Source: a bacterium
Lineage (GTDB): Bacteria > Auribacterota > Auribacteria > Auribacterales > Auribacteraceae
DNA length: 15,372 bases
Assembly (NCBI GenBank): GCA_021161885.1
Contig: JAGGZS010000270.1
Span: 1-15,372, forward strand
Direction of reading: 5' to 3'
Shown: positions 7,400-15,354 of the stretch, piece after piece
Position numbering within the stretch: the stretch's first letter is position 1
Layout of the letters: each line of letters starts with the position of its first letter
Made by a program: the position numbers and the translations under genes
The notes under the pieces: generated by a model
Databases searched by the model: none
What the model was told of the DNA's origin: nothing
The model's input: only the letters and a program-made list of their open reading frames with translations

Positions 7400-8596
7400 A
7401 TGCGAATATGTCATATTACCCCCCATTACCTGCCGAGTTTCGCGGGGCTAACCACTGTTTTTCGGGAAACCGCCGCGGAAGAAATTAAACAAGGGCACAC
7501 AGTGTCGGTTATCTGCTATTTTCCGTGGGAACCGTGGAAACTTACGGATGTCTCTTATGAACAGATTGAAGGGGTGGATGTGTATAGACTGAAAAACAGG
7601 CTGATAACTAATGAAAAATCTAAATTTTCCCGTTTGTTTATGCGGTTTGTTTTTCCGTTTGTTTTTTTTATCCGCATAAAAAAAATCAGATGCGATGTTA
7701 TTCATATTGCCGGAGTTACCCATTTAACATATTCCGCTGTTTTGTGGTCTAAACTAAAACGCATACCTGTTGTCATATCGCTTTACGGCGAGGAACTGCG
7801 CTGGATTACTCCGTCTGCGGATGCTTCGGTTATCACTCGCCTTAAAAAAAGGCTAAGACTTATGCTTAATAAAATAGTGTTTTCCTCGGCTGACGCTGTA
7901 ACGGCATCAAGCAAAAGCCTTCAGGATGAACTTAAAAATTTAAAATTAAGACACGATTCGCACCTCATTTTTAACGGGGTGAACACGGCTAAATTTAAAA
8001 TTTCACATAAAAAAAAATTTTTTTCGGTAAAAAAAAGATATAAGTTACCGGAAAATAGCTTTATTATAGGCAGTGTAGGCGGAATTTCCGTAAGAAAAGG
8101 TTATGATATATTACTCAAAATTTTTGCGGCGGCATTTCAGAAAAACAGTAACCTTCATTTATGTATTGTGGGCGGCGGCGATGTGCAGTCGCTCAGGAAT
8201 TTAGCTGTCCGGCTTGGCGTATTAGAGAGCATTACTTTTATCGGGGCTGTCAGTTACGAGGAACTCCTTGAACTGTATCCTGTTTTTGATATTTATGTGC
8301 AGTTACCCATATATGAAGAAGGGGTATCCCAAACCGCTCTTGAAGCGGCTATGTTTGAAAAACCGGTGATATTAAGTGATTGCGGGGCTATGCGCGACTC
8401 CGCAGTCGATAAAAAATCGGGATTTATTGTTTCTATTGACGAACCTGATACTATTGCTGATATAATACTTAAATTAAGTATCGATAAAAAACTTTGCCGT
8501 CAACTCGGCTGTGAAGGGCGAAAATGGGTCGGCGAAAACAGGTCTTACGAGAAAATATCCAAAGATTATTTAACCGTTTTTTCACAATTAATATAA
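7400..8596 (+). CDS. Family 4 glycosyltransferase (first gene of glycan operon)
   Basis: A 398 aa retaining GT-B glycosyltransferase expected to act on the cytoplasmic face of the membrane. The N-terminal domain opens with the GT4-like pattern RICHITPHYLPSFAGL, whose Gly-rich loop contacts the donor. The C-terminal domain has GSVGGISVRKGYDIL (224-238), with Lys233 as the phosphate-binding lysine, then CIVGGG (255-260) and the E-x7-E motif Glu307/Glu315 in YEEGVSQTALEAAM. Basic and aromatic segments at about 78-97 could bind the membrane. ATG at 7400 follows AGGA by six bases. It is the first gene of a five-gene run with the epimerase 15 bp downstream. Donor and acceptor sugars are not predictable. 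Confidence 0.88.
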   Translation: MRICHITPHYLPSFAGLTTVFRETAAEEIKQGHTVSVICYFPWEPWKLTDVSYEQIEGVDVYRLKNRLITNEKSKFSRLFMRFVFPFVFFIRIKKIRCDVIHIAGVTHLTYSAVLWSKLKRIPVVISLYGEELRWITPSADASVITRLKKRLRLMLNKIVFSSADAVTASSKSLQDELKNLKLRHDSHLIFNGVNTAKFKISHKKKFFSVKKRYKLPENSFIIGSVGGISVRKGYDILLKIFAAAFQKNSNLHLCIVGGGDVQSLRNLAVRLGVLESITFIGAVSYEELLELYPVFDIYVQLPIYEEGVSQTALEAAMFEKPVILSDCGAMRDSAVDKKSGFIVSIDEPDTIADIILKLSIDKKLCRQLGCEGRKWVGENRSYEKISKDYLTVFSQLI

Positions 8597-8611
8597 TCAA
8601 GAAGGTGATTG

Positions 8612-9610
8612 ATGAAACAATATTATTTAGATGTTTATAAAAATAAAAATATTCTCATAACAGGAGGGCTCGGGTTTATCGGAAGCACAATAGCTAATCG
8701 GCTCGCGGGTACCGCCAAGGAGATTACACTCGTTGATTCGCTTATTCCCCAGTACGGCGGCAACTTGTTTAACATTGATGCAATACAAGACAAAGTGAAT
8801 GTAAACATAGCTGATGTGCGCGATGAAGCCAGTATGAACGTTTTGGTAAAAAATAAACATTACCTGTTTAATATGGCAGGCACGTTAAGCCATATAGACA
8901 GTATGACCGATCCGTATACCGATCTTGAAATTAACTGCCGAAGCCAGCTTACTATCCTTGAGGCGTGCCGTAAAAACAATCGGGACATAAAAATTGTATT
9001 AGCAGGCACAAGAGGGGAATACGGCAGGATAGAAAAAACACCTGTTGACGAATCACATCCGCTGCTGCCGACCGATGTGAACGGCATAAACAAAATAGCC
9101 GGCGGGCTTTATCATCTTGTATACAATAACGCGTACGGCATAAGGAGTGCTTCAATAAGATTAACAAATACTTACGGACCGCGCCATCAGATGAGGCACA
9201 GTAAACAGGGGTATTTGAATTGGTTTTTGCGTCTTGCCATGGAAAACAAAGAGATAACCATTTACGATAACGGTACTGCCAAACGGGATTTTATTTATGT
9301 CGATGACGCGGTTGAGGCGTTTTTGCGGGTTTGCGCAAGCGATGACACGAACGGTCAATATTATAACCTTGGAAGCGGGCGCGCAGTGAGCATTCTTGAA
9401 TCAGCCGAAGCGGTTATTGAAGTCGCGGGGTCTGGAAAAATAAAACACGTTGAGTATCCTAAAGACAAAAAAGCGATAGAAATAGGCGATTTTATAGCGG
9501 ATTATTCCAAAATAAAAAATACAGTTGGCTGGGAACCTGAAACATCTTTTAAAGACGGGCTTAAAAAAACCTATGAGTTTTATAAAAAATATAAAGAATA
9601 TTATTTTTAA
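8612..9610 (+). CDS. NAD-dependent epimerase/dehydratase-like protein (extended SDR, nucleotide sugar)
   Basis: A 332 aa extended short-chain dehydrogenase, probably a nucleotide-sugar epimerase or dehydratase. The NAD-binding motif GGLGFIGS is at 18-25 with an acidic residue (Asp42) after the second strand. Substrate-side motifs are RLTNTYGPR (183-191), RDFIYVDDAVEAF (225-237) and YNLGSGRAVSI (251-261). The expected YxxxK catalytic pair appears as Asn157-x3-Lys161 in DVNGINKIAGG, so the usual catalytic Tyr is absent. Gly165 sits where a Glu is common. I chose ATG at 8612 over the TTG at 8609 because GAAGGTGA (8601-8608) gives normal spacing only to the ATG. It lies between a GT4 and an aminotransferase gene in one operon. 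The fold is sure, the reaction is not. Confidence 0.85.
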   Translation: MKQYYLDVYKNKNILITGGLGFIGSTIANRLAGTAKEITLVDSLIPQYGGNLFNIDAIQDKVNVNIADVRDEASMNVLVKNKHYLFNMAGTLSHIDSMTDPYTDLEINCRSQLTILEACRKNNRDIKIVLAGTRGEYGRIEKTPVDESHPLLPTDVNGINKIAGGLYHLVYNNAYGIRSASIRLTNTYGPRHQMRHSKQGYLNWFLRLAMENKEITIYDNGTAKRDFIYVDDAVEAFLRVCASDDTNGQYYNLGSGRAVSILESAEAVIEVAGSGKIKHVEYPKDKKAIEIGDFIADYSKIKNTVGWEPETSFKDGLKKTYEFYKKYKEYYF

Positions 9611-9642
9611 AGATTTTTGAAAAAAGTTTTTTTGGAGAAAAA

Positions 9643-10746
9643 ATGATACCGTTTTTTGATTTTAAAAGCGAACTCAAAGAGATAAGGCCGCAACTGGAAC
9701 AAGCGTTTGCCCGTGTTTTTGACAGGGGTTATTTTATATTGGGTCCTGAACTTGATGAGTTTGAACAGAAATTCGCTTCTTATATCGGATCTGGTTACGC
9801 TATCGGGACAGCAAACGGAACGGATGCTATTGAGATTGCCCTTAGGGCGTGCGGGATAGGACAGGGCGACGAAGTAATTACCGCGCCGAATACGGCTGTT
9901 CCCACGGTCAGCGCGATTACGGCAACAGGAGCTGTGCCTGTTTTCGCCGATATTAAAGCCGATACTTATTTAATTGACCCGAAATCAATAGAACAATCTA
10001 TCACCGCTAAAACAAAAGCAATAATTCCTGTTCATTTGTACGGGCAATGCTCTGATATGGACACAATTAACGCCATAGCCGCAGAAAACAATATTATCGT
10101 AATAGAAGATTGCGCTCAAGCTCATGGAGCCATGTATAAAGGGAAAAAAGCAGGTTCCTTCGGCGCTGTGTCGGCATTTAGTTTTTACCCCACAAAAAAT
10201 CTGGGCGGGTACGGAGACGGCGGGATGATTATCGCGAATAATCATAAAATCGCTCAAATTTGCAGGCAGTTAAGGAACTACGGGTTTGTTGATAGATACA
10301 AAACTGTCCGCAACGGTTTAAACAGTCGGCTTGATGAAATACAATGCGCTTTTTTAATCGTTAAATTAGACTATCTTGATAAATATAATGAAAAACGTAA
10401 CGAACTCGCTGAATATTATACGGAAAGATTGTCGGATATATCCGGCTTGGAACTGCCGAAAATAGCTGATGAAAGATCGCATGTATTTCATCTGTATGTG
10501 ATTAGCACGGATAAGCGGGATAATCTTCAGGATTATTTAGCTCAATTAGGCGTAGGCACTCTTATTCATTATCCCATACCTATTCATCTTCAACAAGCCT
10601 ATGGTTATCTTGGATACAAAAAGGGACAGTTTCCTAATGCGGAAAAAAGCTGTTCTCGTATCTTGTCTCTGCCGTTATACCCGAGTCTTGCCCGGTCTAG
10701 TCAAGATATTGTCATCGAATCAATACGAAAATTTTTTAACGCGTAA
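9643..10746 (+). CDS. DegT/DnrJ/EryC1-type NDP-sugar aminotransferase
   Basis: A PLP enzyme of 367 aa that converts a keto group of a nucleotide sugar to an amine, usually with glutamate as donor. The family order is plain: RGYFILGPELDEFEQKFA (28-45), GTANGTDAIEIALRA (55-69), VHLYGQ (130-135), EDCAQAHGA (155-163) with Asp156 for the pyridine nitrogen, and SFYPTKNLGGYGDGG (180-194) with Lys185 as the Schiff-base lysine. NSRLDEIQ (227-234) follows. The whole pattern is closest, by recollection, to 3-amino-sugar transaminases of the FdtB/QdtB kind, but 4-aminotransferases share it. GGAG (9634-9637) lies five bases upstream of ATG. No sugar 4,6-dehydratase or keto-isomerase gene is in the window, so its substrate must come from elsewhere. 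Confidence 0.92.
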   Translation: MIPFFDFKSELKEIRPQLEQAFARVFDRGYFILGPELDEFEQKFASYIGSGYAIGTANGTDAIEIALRACGIGQGDEVITAPNTAVPTVSAITATGAVPVFADIKADTYLIDPKSIEQSITAKTKAIIPVHLYGQCSDMDTINAIAAENNIIVIEDCAQAHGAMYKGKKAGSFGAVSAFSFYPTKNLGGYGDGGMIIANNHKIAQICRQLRNYGFVDRYKTVRNGLNSRLDEIQCAFLIVKLDYLDKYNEKRNELAEYYTERLSDISGLELPKIADERSHVFHLYVISTDKRDNLQDYLAQLGVGTLIHYPIPIHLQQAYGYLGYKKGQFPNAEKSCSRILSLPLYPSLARSSQDIVIESIRKFFNA

Positions 10747-10843
10747 AAAAAATCTTTTAAAAAAACAGTTATTGCCGCATACGTTAAAATCTATTAATAT
10801 TATTTAAATAATGTTAGCGAAAAAATTTTTTCTAAAGGCGGTT

Positions 10844-12472
10844 ATGGTTTATATAAAAAGAAATTCTCCGTTTTTTATAGCCGCAGGCGTATTGCTGGGA
10901 ATAGTTTTTATTCATTTAATGCTTGTTTTGACGAAAACCGACGGACATTTTGCATATGCCCTTGACGATTCGTACATTCATATGGCAATGGCAAAAAATA
11001 TTGTTACTCATGGGGTATGGGGTGTTACAAAACATTCTTTTTCGTCAACATCTTCATCGCCGTTATGGACGATTGTTTTATCGTTTTTTTATTTTGTTAC
11101 AGGAGTGCATACGTTAACCCCGTTTATCCTTAATATTTTAATTTCTTTAATATTTCTTTTCTGGGTTTATAAAATTGCTTTAAAAGAATCTAAAAATAAA
11201 ATATTTCTGACTGTTTTTCTTATATCATTAGTTCTTTTTATACCGTTGCCGTCTTTGATTTTTATTGGGATAGAACATATTCTGCATACTTTTTTGAATT
11301 TGATGTTTATTTATTACGCTGTTTGCGATATTTCAGATGACGAAAAAAAAGCGGGCAGCTGCGTGTTCAGGCGGTTACTTATAATTGCGCCTTTGGCTGT
11401 TATGGCAAGGTACGAATCTCTATGTGTCGTTTTTTTAATATGTTGTTTATATATATTAAAACGCGATTACAAAAAATCGGGTTTACTATTTATATTTTCT
11501 ATAATTCCTATTGCTGTTTTAGGTTTTATTTCAGTAAGCAAAGGATGGTATTTTTTCCCGAATTCAGTGATGTTAAAAAGCGCGCACCCTGAAATTTCTT
11601 TTAGCGGCATATTAATTTTTCTGCAAAAGGGGCTTGATAAATTTTATATGAACACTTATTTAGTTAGGGAACTTATATGCGCGTTATGTCTTGGCGGTTT
11701 GTCGTTATTCATAAAAAAACGGTTTTTATCGAGATATTTTCTTTATTCTTTTATTTTTATTGTAGTTTTATTGATACATATTTGTTTTGCCCGCATAGGA
11801 ATGCTGCAAAGATATGTAGGGTATTTGAACGCTGCCGGTATTTTTTCAATAGCTTTTTTGCTTTTTGATTATTTTAAAACCGCGAAGATTAATTTTCCGT
11901 CAATTAAGTTATTAAGGGCAGAGCATATTTTTATATATATAGTTTTTTTTATTTTTGTTCTTGTAATTGCTTATGACGCGCAACATTGTTATTATTCATT
12001 ATTTAAGCTGTCTTTAGCCCCAAAAAATATTTATGAGCAGCAATGCCAGACGGCTCGTTTTATCAAGCAGTACTATAATAATCAGTCGATAGCCTTGAAC
12101 GATATCGGGGCGGTTAATTATTACAGCGATGTCTATTGCACTGATTTATGGGGACTTGCCAATATGTATATAGCTGATGCGAGGCTAAATAAAAATTATT
12201 CTGTTAAAGCGTTGGATATAGTTACTAAATATAACCGCACAAAAATAGCTGTCATTTATGATGGATGGTTTAAGCCGTATATAGGCGGGCTGCCGGATAA
12301 CTGGACAAAAGTAGGAGAATGGATAATACAAGATAATATTGTCTGCGGCGGAAACGCTGTTTCTTTTTACGCGGTTGAAAAAAATGAAATAGCTCCTTTA
12401 TCAGCAAAACTTAAACTTTTTGACAGTAAACTGCCCAAAAGTGTTATACGCAGGTACAATACAAAAATATGA
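10844..12472 (+). CDS. Polytopic membrane protein, GT-C-like glycosyltransferase
   Basis: A 542 aa integral membrane protein with an N-terminal anchor (11-29), a first outside loop containing Asp41-Asp42 in ALDDSYIHMAMAKN, and eight or more further hydrophobic helices up to about 377. A C-terminal soluble part (390-542) includes LNDIGAVNYYSDV (418-430). The acidic pair in the first loop and FFPNSVMLKS (237-246) are as in GT-C/GT39-like enzymes that use polyprenyl-phosphate sugars outside the membrane. I placed the start at 10844 because AAAGG (10834-10838) lies five bases upstream. The in-frame ATG at 10811 would add eleven residues but has no ribosome binding site. It overlaps the next gene by 4 bp. 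The membrane topology is sure, the transferase role likely but unproven. Confidence 0.72.
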   Translation: MVYIKRNSPFFIAAGVLLGIVFIHLMLVLTKTDGHFAYALDDSYIHMAMAKNIVTHGVWGVTKHSFSSTSSSPLWTIVLSFFYFVTGVHTLTPFILNILISLIFLFWVYKIALKESKNKIFLTVFLISLVLFIPLPSLIFIGIEHILHTFLNLMFIYYAVCDISDDEKKAGSCVFRRLLIIAPLAVMARYESLCVVFLICCLYILKRDYKKSGLLFIFSIIPIAVLGFISVSKGWYFFPNSVMLKSAHPEISFSGILIFLQKGLDKFYMNTYLVRELICALCLGGLSLFIKKRFLSRYFLYSFIFIVVLLIHICFARIGMLQRYVGYLNAAGIFSIAFLLFDYFKTAKINFPSIKLLRAEHIFIYIVFFIFVLVIAYDAQHCYYSLFKLSLAPKNIYEQQCQTARFIKQYYNNQSIALNDIGAVNYYSDVYCTDLWGLANMYIADARLNKNYSVKALDIVTKYNRTKIAVIYDGWFKPYIGGLPDNWTKVGEWIIQDNIVCGGNAVSFYAVEKNEIAPLSAKLKLFDSKLPKSVIRRYNTKI

Positions 12473-13689
12473 TGAAAATTTTTTCTGAACATACAAAAAA
12501 AACAATAGTTTACCCGATTAATATCAGGTTCCCTATGGAACGAGCTAATTCTATCCAGATAATTCACACTTGCCGCGCTTTGGCGCAATGCGGAGTCAAA
12601 GTTTATCTGCTTGTTCGGCGGTCGTGCTCGTTAAGCGATAAACAAATACTTGCGTTCTACGGCATAACGCCACATAACAATTTAATCATAAAAAGGTTAT
12701 GGGTAATAAATTATGACGGACACCCTTTTATATGGAATAAATCGTATTACGTTTGCGTACTGATATATATAACCTATTTGTTATTTATAAAAAAAGTAGA
12801 CTGTTTTTTCCTCAGAGACCTTGCTTTAGCCCGTGTTCTTATTCCTTTTAAGAATTTGTTTAATTTTAAACTTTTTTATGAGTCGCATATTGTAAGTTAT
12901 CTTATGGCGCAGCGCCAGCATCTTCTTTTTCCCGCGACTGAGCCTGCAAACAGTAAAAAGGTCTCACGCATTAAACAGCGGGAATCATATATTTTTAATC
13001 ATAGCGATATTGTGATAACTATAACACGCCGGCTTAAAGAAAAAATAAAAGAAATCTTTATTATACCTGATGAAAAAATTCAGGTTATAGCCGACGGAGT
13101 TGATACTGAATCTTTTAAACCAGATAAAAATGTTAAGCGTGAAGGAATAATATATATCGGGCAGGTGTACCCATGGAAAGGAGTGGATACTTTAATTGAA
13201 GCGATGAAATATATCAACACGACTCTTAAGGTGATAGGTGGAATCCCGTTTGAAGACGATTTGGAACGATTAAAAAATAAAGCGCGGCAGATTGGCATCG
13301 CAGATAAAATATCTTTTTTAGGGTTTATTAAACCAAAAGATGTTGCTTCTCATCTCAAAACCGCTAAAATATCGGTTATACCGCTTCCTGATAACGTGAT
13401 GGCAAGAGATTACACCTCGCCGCTTAAACTTTTCGAGTCAATGTCATCTGGAACCGCTGTTGTTGCGTCCGATTTACCTTCCATAAGAGAAATTATATCT
13501 GACGGCGTAAACGGACTGCTTTATCCGCCTGCGGATCCGATAGCTTTGGCTGAGGCTGTCAATAAATTAGACTCTGATGACGCGCTTCTTAATAAAATTA
13601 CCGCTAACGCGTTAAAAGACGCAACTCAGTATTCTTGGAAAAATCGGGCGGATAGAATAATTAAATTAATTAATCTGGTTTGTGAATAA
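12469..13689 (+). CDS. Family 4 glycosyltransferase (last gene of glycan operon)
   Basis: A 406 aa GT-B retaining glycosyltransferase. The N-terminal domain carries RFPMERANSIQIIHTCRAL (20-38), typical of GT4 enzymes with a donor-side loop. The C-terminal domain has GIIYIGQVYPWKGVDTLIEA (226-245), with Lys237 in the phosphate-binding position, then SFLGFI (282-287) and SPLKLFESMSSG (317-328), with Glu323 as the nucleotide-ribose ligand, a variant of E-x7-E. ADGVDTESFKP (208-218) is the usual inter-domain segment. The start codon overlaps the previous stop (ATGA), which suggests translational coupling; ATG at 12472 is an equal choice. No terminator is seen after it; fba has its own promoter 82 bp on. 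Sugar specificity is unknown. Confidence 0.88.
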   Translation: MMKIFSEHTKKTIVYPINIRFPMERANSIQIIHTCRALAQCGVKVYLLVRRSCSLSDKQILAFYGITPHNNLIIKRLWVINYDGHPFIWNKSYYVCVLIYITYLLFIKKVDCFFLRDLALARVLIPFKNLFNFKLFYESHIVSYLMAQRQHLLFPATEPANSKKVSRIKQRESYIFNHSDIVITITRRLKEKIKEIFIIPDEKIQVIADGVDTESFKPDKNVKREGIIYIGQVYPWKGVDTLIEAMKYINTTLKVIGGIPFEDDLERLKNKARQIGIADKISFLGFIKPKDVASHLKTAKISVIPLPDNVMARDYTSPLKLFESMSSGTAVVASDLPSIREIISDGVNGLLYPPADPIALAEAVNKLDSDDALLNKITANALKDATQYSWKNRADRIIKLINLVCE

Positions 13690-13770
13690 AACCTGAATTG
13701 ATTGGTTTGCGTTGAATGTGAAAAAAAATTGAGTGCAATTACTCGGATGTTAATAATAATAAATATATGC

Positions 13771-13799
13771 TTGACTCATCAGCACCTCATCATTAGAAT
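13771..13799 (+). promoter_or_regulatory. fba promoter (sigma70-type)
   Basis: TTGACT (13771-13776) and TAGAAT (13794-13799) are each five of six to consensus, with an ideal 17-base spacer. Transcription would begin near 13806, about 70 bases before the fba start. This is the best-matching promoter in the window and argues that fba is not simply the end of the glycan operon. Confidence 0.7.
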
Positions 13800-13877
13800 A
13801 TGGAATTTAAATCTACCATCGTTATTTGATGTTTAGCAGTAAATAATGAGAAAGTTTTAATATGAAAGGAGTTTATT

Positions 13878-14804
13878 ATGCCGCTTGTCGGAACAAAAGA
13901 ATTTTTCAAAAAAGCTTATGACGGTAATTACGCCGTAGGTGCTTTTAACGTAAATAACATGGAAATTTTACAGGGTATTACGGAAGCGGCCGCTGAAGAA
14001 AACGCTCCTCTTATCCTTCAGGTATCTGCCGGCGCCCGTAAATACGCACGGCATGAATATTTGGTTCATCTTGTGCAGGCGGCTCTTGAAACAGCTGATC
14101 TGTCTATATGTCTGCATCTTGACCATGGCGGTGATTTTGAAATTTGTAAAAAGTGTGTGGACGGCGGGTTTACCTCGGTTATGATAGACGGCTCGAAATA
14201 TCCGTTTGAGGAAAATATCGCGCTTACAAAAAAAGTTGTGGATTACGCTCATGACAAAGGTGTTGTTGTTGAAGCGGAACTTGGAAAATTAGCCGGTGTT
14301 GAAGATGATGTTTCAGTGGCGGAAAAAGACGCTATCTTTACCGATCCGGATCAGGTGGTAGAATTTGTGCAAAGAACGAATGTGGATTCGCTCGCGGTGG
14401 CTATCGGCACAAGCCATGGCGCTTATAAATTCAAATCCGAACCGAAACTCGATTTTGAACGGTTAGAAGAAATAGCTAAGAAAGTTCCCGGGTTTCCACT
14501 GGTACTTCATGGCGCATCAAGTGTGCCTGAAGATCTTGTAGCAATATGCAATAAATACGGCGCTCAAATTCCAGGCGCTAAAGGCGTACCTGAATCAATG
14601 ATTTCTAAAGCGGCTAAGCTCGCTGTTTGTAAAGTGAACATTGATACGGATTTACGTCTTGCTTTAACAGGTATGATAAGAAAATGTTTCGCGGAGAATC
14701 CTGCTGAGTTTGATCCGCGTAAATATTTAGGTCCGGCTCGTGAGGCTATAAAAGAGGTTGTGAAAAGAAAAATAGGCGTATTGGGTTGCGGAGGCAAAGC
14801 CTAA
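13878..14804 (+). CDS. fba: Fructose-bisphosphate aldolase, class II
   Basis: A Zn-dependent aldolase that interconverts fructose-1,6-bisphosphate with glyceraldehyde-3-phosphate and dihydroxyacetone phosphate (glycolysis and gluconeogenesis, cytoplasm). The 308 aa protein has all class II landmarks: GAFNVNNME (21-29), HLDHGGD (80-86) with Asp82 and Zn ligand His83, VEAELGKLAG (131-140), GTSHGAYK (177-184) with Zn ligand His180, HGASSVP (211-217) with Zn ligand His211, and NIDTD (254-258) for phosphate binding. The insert KYGAQIPGAKGVPE (226-239) is typical of the longer bacterial subgroup. ATG at 13878 follows a strong AAAGGAG (13865-13871) by six bases. A tagatose-bisphosphate aldolase is the main alternative, but the pattern fits fba better. 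Confidence 0.95.
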   Translation: MPLVGTKEFFKKAYDGNYAVGAFNVNNMEILQGITEAAAEENAPLILQVSAGARKYARHEYLVHLVQAALETADLSICLHLDHGGDFEICKKCVDGGFTSVMIDGSKYPFEENIALTKKVVDYAHDKGVVVEAELGKLAGVEDDVSVAEKDAIFTDPDQVVEFVQRTNVDSLAVAIGTSHGAYKFKSEPKLDFERLEEIAKKVPGFPLVLHGASSVPEDLVAICNKYGAQIPGAKGVPESMISKAAKLAVCKVNIDTDLRLALTGMIRKCFAENPAEFDPRKYLGPAREAIKEVVKRKIGVLGCGGKA

Positions 14805-14843
14805 TTCAATATTTATTATATTAACAATATGAAATTTTTAAAA

Positions 14844-14879
14844 AAAAGAGCGTGCCGTGAGTAATCGGCGCGCTCTTTT
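14844..14879 (+). terminator. Hairpin terminator after fba, overlapping the next start codon
   Basis: AAAAGAGCGTGCCG (14844-14857) pairs with CGGCGCGCTCTTTT (14866-14879), a 14-bp stem with a single G-T wobble and an 8-base loop. It starts 40 bp after the fba stop, the usual place. The T run is only four on the plus strand. On the minus strand the stem is followed by seven T residues, so it could terminate in both directions. The first base of the next gene's GTG pairs at the top of the stem. Confidence 0.75.
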
Positions 14880-15354
14880 AATTAATCCATGGATTCATGA
14901 TTTCGCGGCGTATGACCTTTGGTGTAAACCTATGGCTTTGCTGACTATTGCTCAATGGCTGCGTTCAGCGGCGGTTGAGGTTTTTTTGCTCGACTGCCTT
15001 GACCGTTACCATCGATTATTGCTAAAGCGAAAACCAAAAGGGTGGTCAGACAGCGAAAAGAAGAATTTTTATGCCGGAAAATTTTATAAAAAATTAATCA
15101 AAAAACCCCCTGTTATATCCTATGTGCAAAGGTCTTTTTACCAATACGGGTTGCCGGAAGAATTTTTCATAGATTATTTAAAATCAATTCCTAAACCCCA
15201 TATCTGCCTTATAAGTTCAATGATGACTTATTGGTACACCGGCACGGCAAGGACAATTAAGGTTTTTAAAAAAATTTATCCTGATGTGCCTATTATAGTA
15301 GGCGGGATATATCCGACAATGTTCCCCTCTCATGGGGTTGTTGCAAAAGTATAG
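14857..15354 (+). CDS. N-terminal fragment of a B12-binding radical SAM protein, probably interrupted
   Basis: The 165 aa product matches the cobalamin-binding first domain of B12-radical SAM proteins: RALLINPWIHDFAAYDLW (5-22), LLDCLDRYH (44-52), ISSMMTYWYTG (119-129) and IIVGGIYPTMFPSH (145-158). It then stops at GVVAKV, before the radical SAM Cys cluster; full proteins are several hundred residues longer. The start must be GTG at 14857, since an in-frame stop lies at 14839 and the conserved RALLINP pattern begins four residues in. That GTG sits in the loop region of the fba terminator hairpin and has only a weak GAG at 14848-14850 as ribosome binding site. The family pattern ends near 15333, where an insertion-sequence-like end begins. 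It may therefore be a pseudogene; the window ends 18 bases past the stop. Confidence 0.7.
   Translation: MSNRRALLINPWIHDFAAYDLWCKPMALLTIAQWLRSAAVEVFLLDCLDRYHRLLLKRKPKGWSDSEKKNFYAGKFYKKLIKKPPVISYVQRSFYQYGLPEEFFIDYLKSIPKPHICLISSMMTYWYTGTARTIKVFKKIYPDVPIIVGGIYPTMFPSHGVVAKV

Noticed and set aside
8609..8614. TTG start one codon before ATG for the SDR
   Set aside because: The Shine-Dalgarno sequence would be almost touching the TTG; ATG at 8612 has proper spacing.
10601..10807. Plus-strand 68-codon open frame across the aminotransferase end
   Set aside because: It is out of frame with the conserved aminotransferase C-terminus, overlaps it for most of its length and has no ribosome binding site.
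10811..10843. Upstream ATG for the membrane glycosyltransferase
   Set aside because: It is in frame but has no ribosome binding site. The ATG at 10844 has AAAGG at good spacing. The longer form is not excluded.
13727..13740. Small hairpin AATTG-agtg-CAATT after the second GT4
   Set aside because: The stem is only 5 bp, AT-rich and not followed by a T tract, so it is not a credible terminator.
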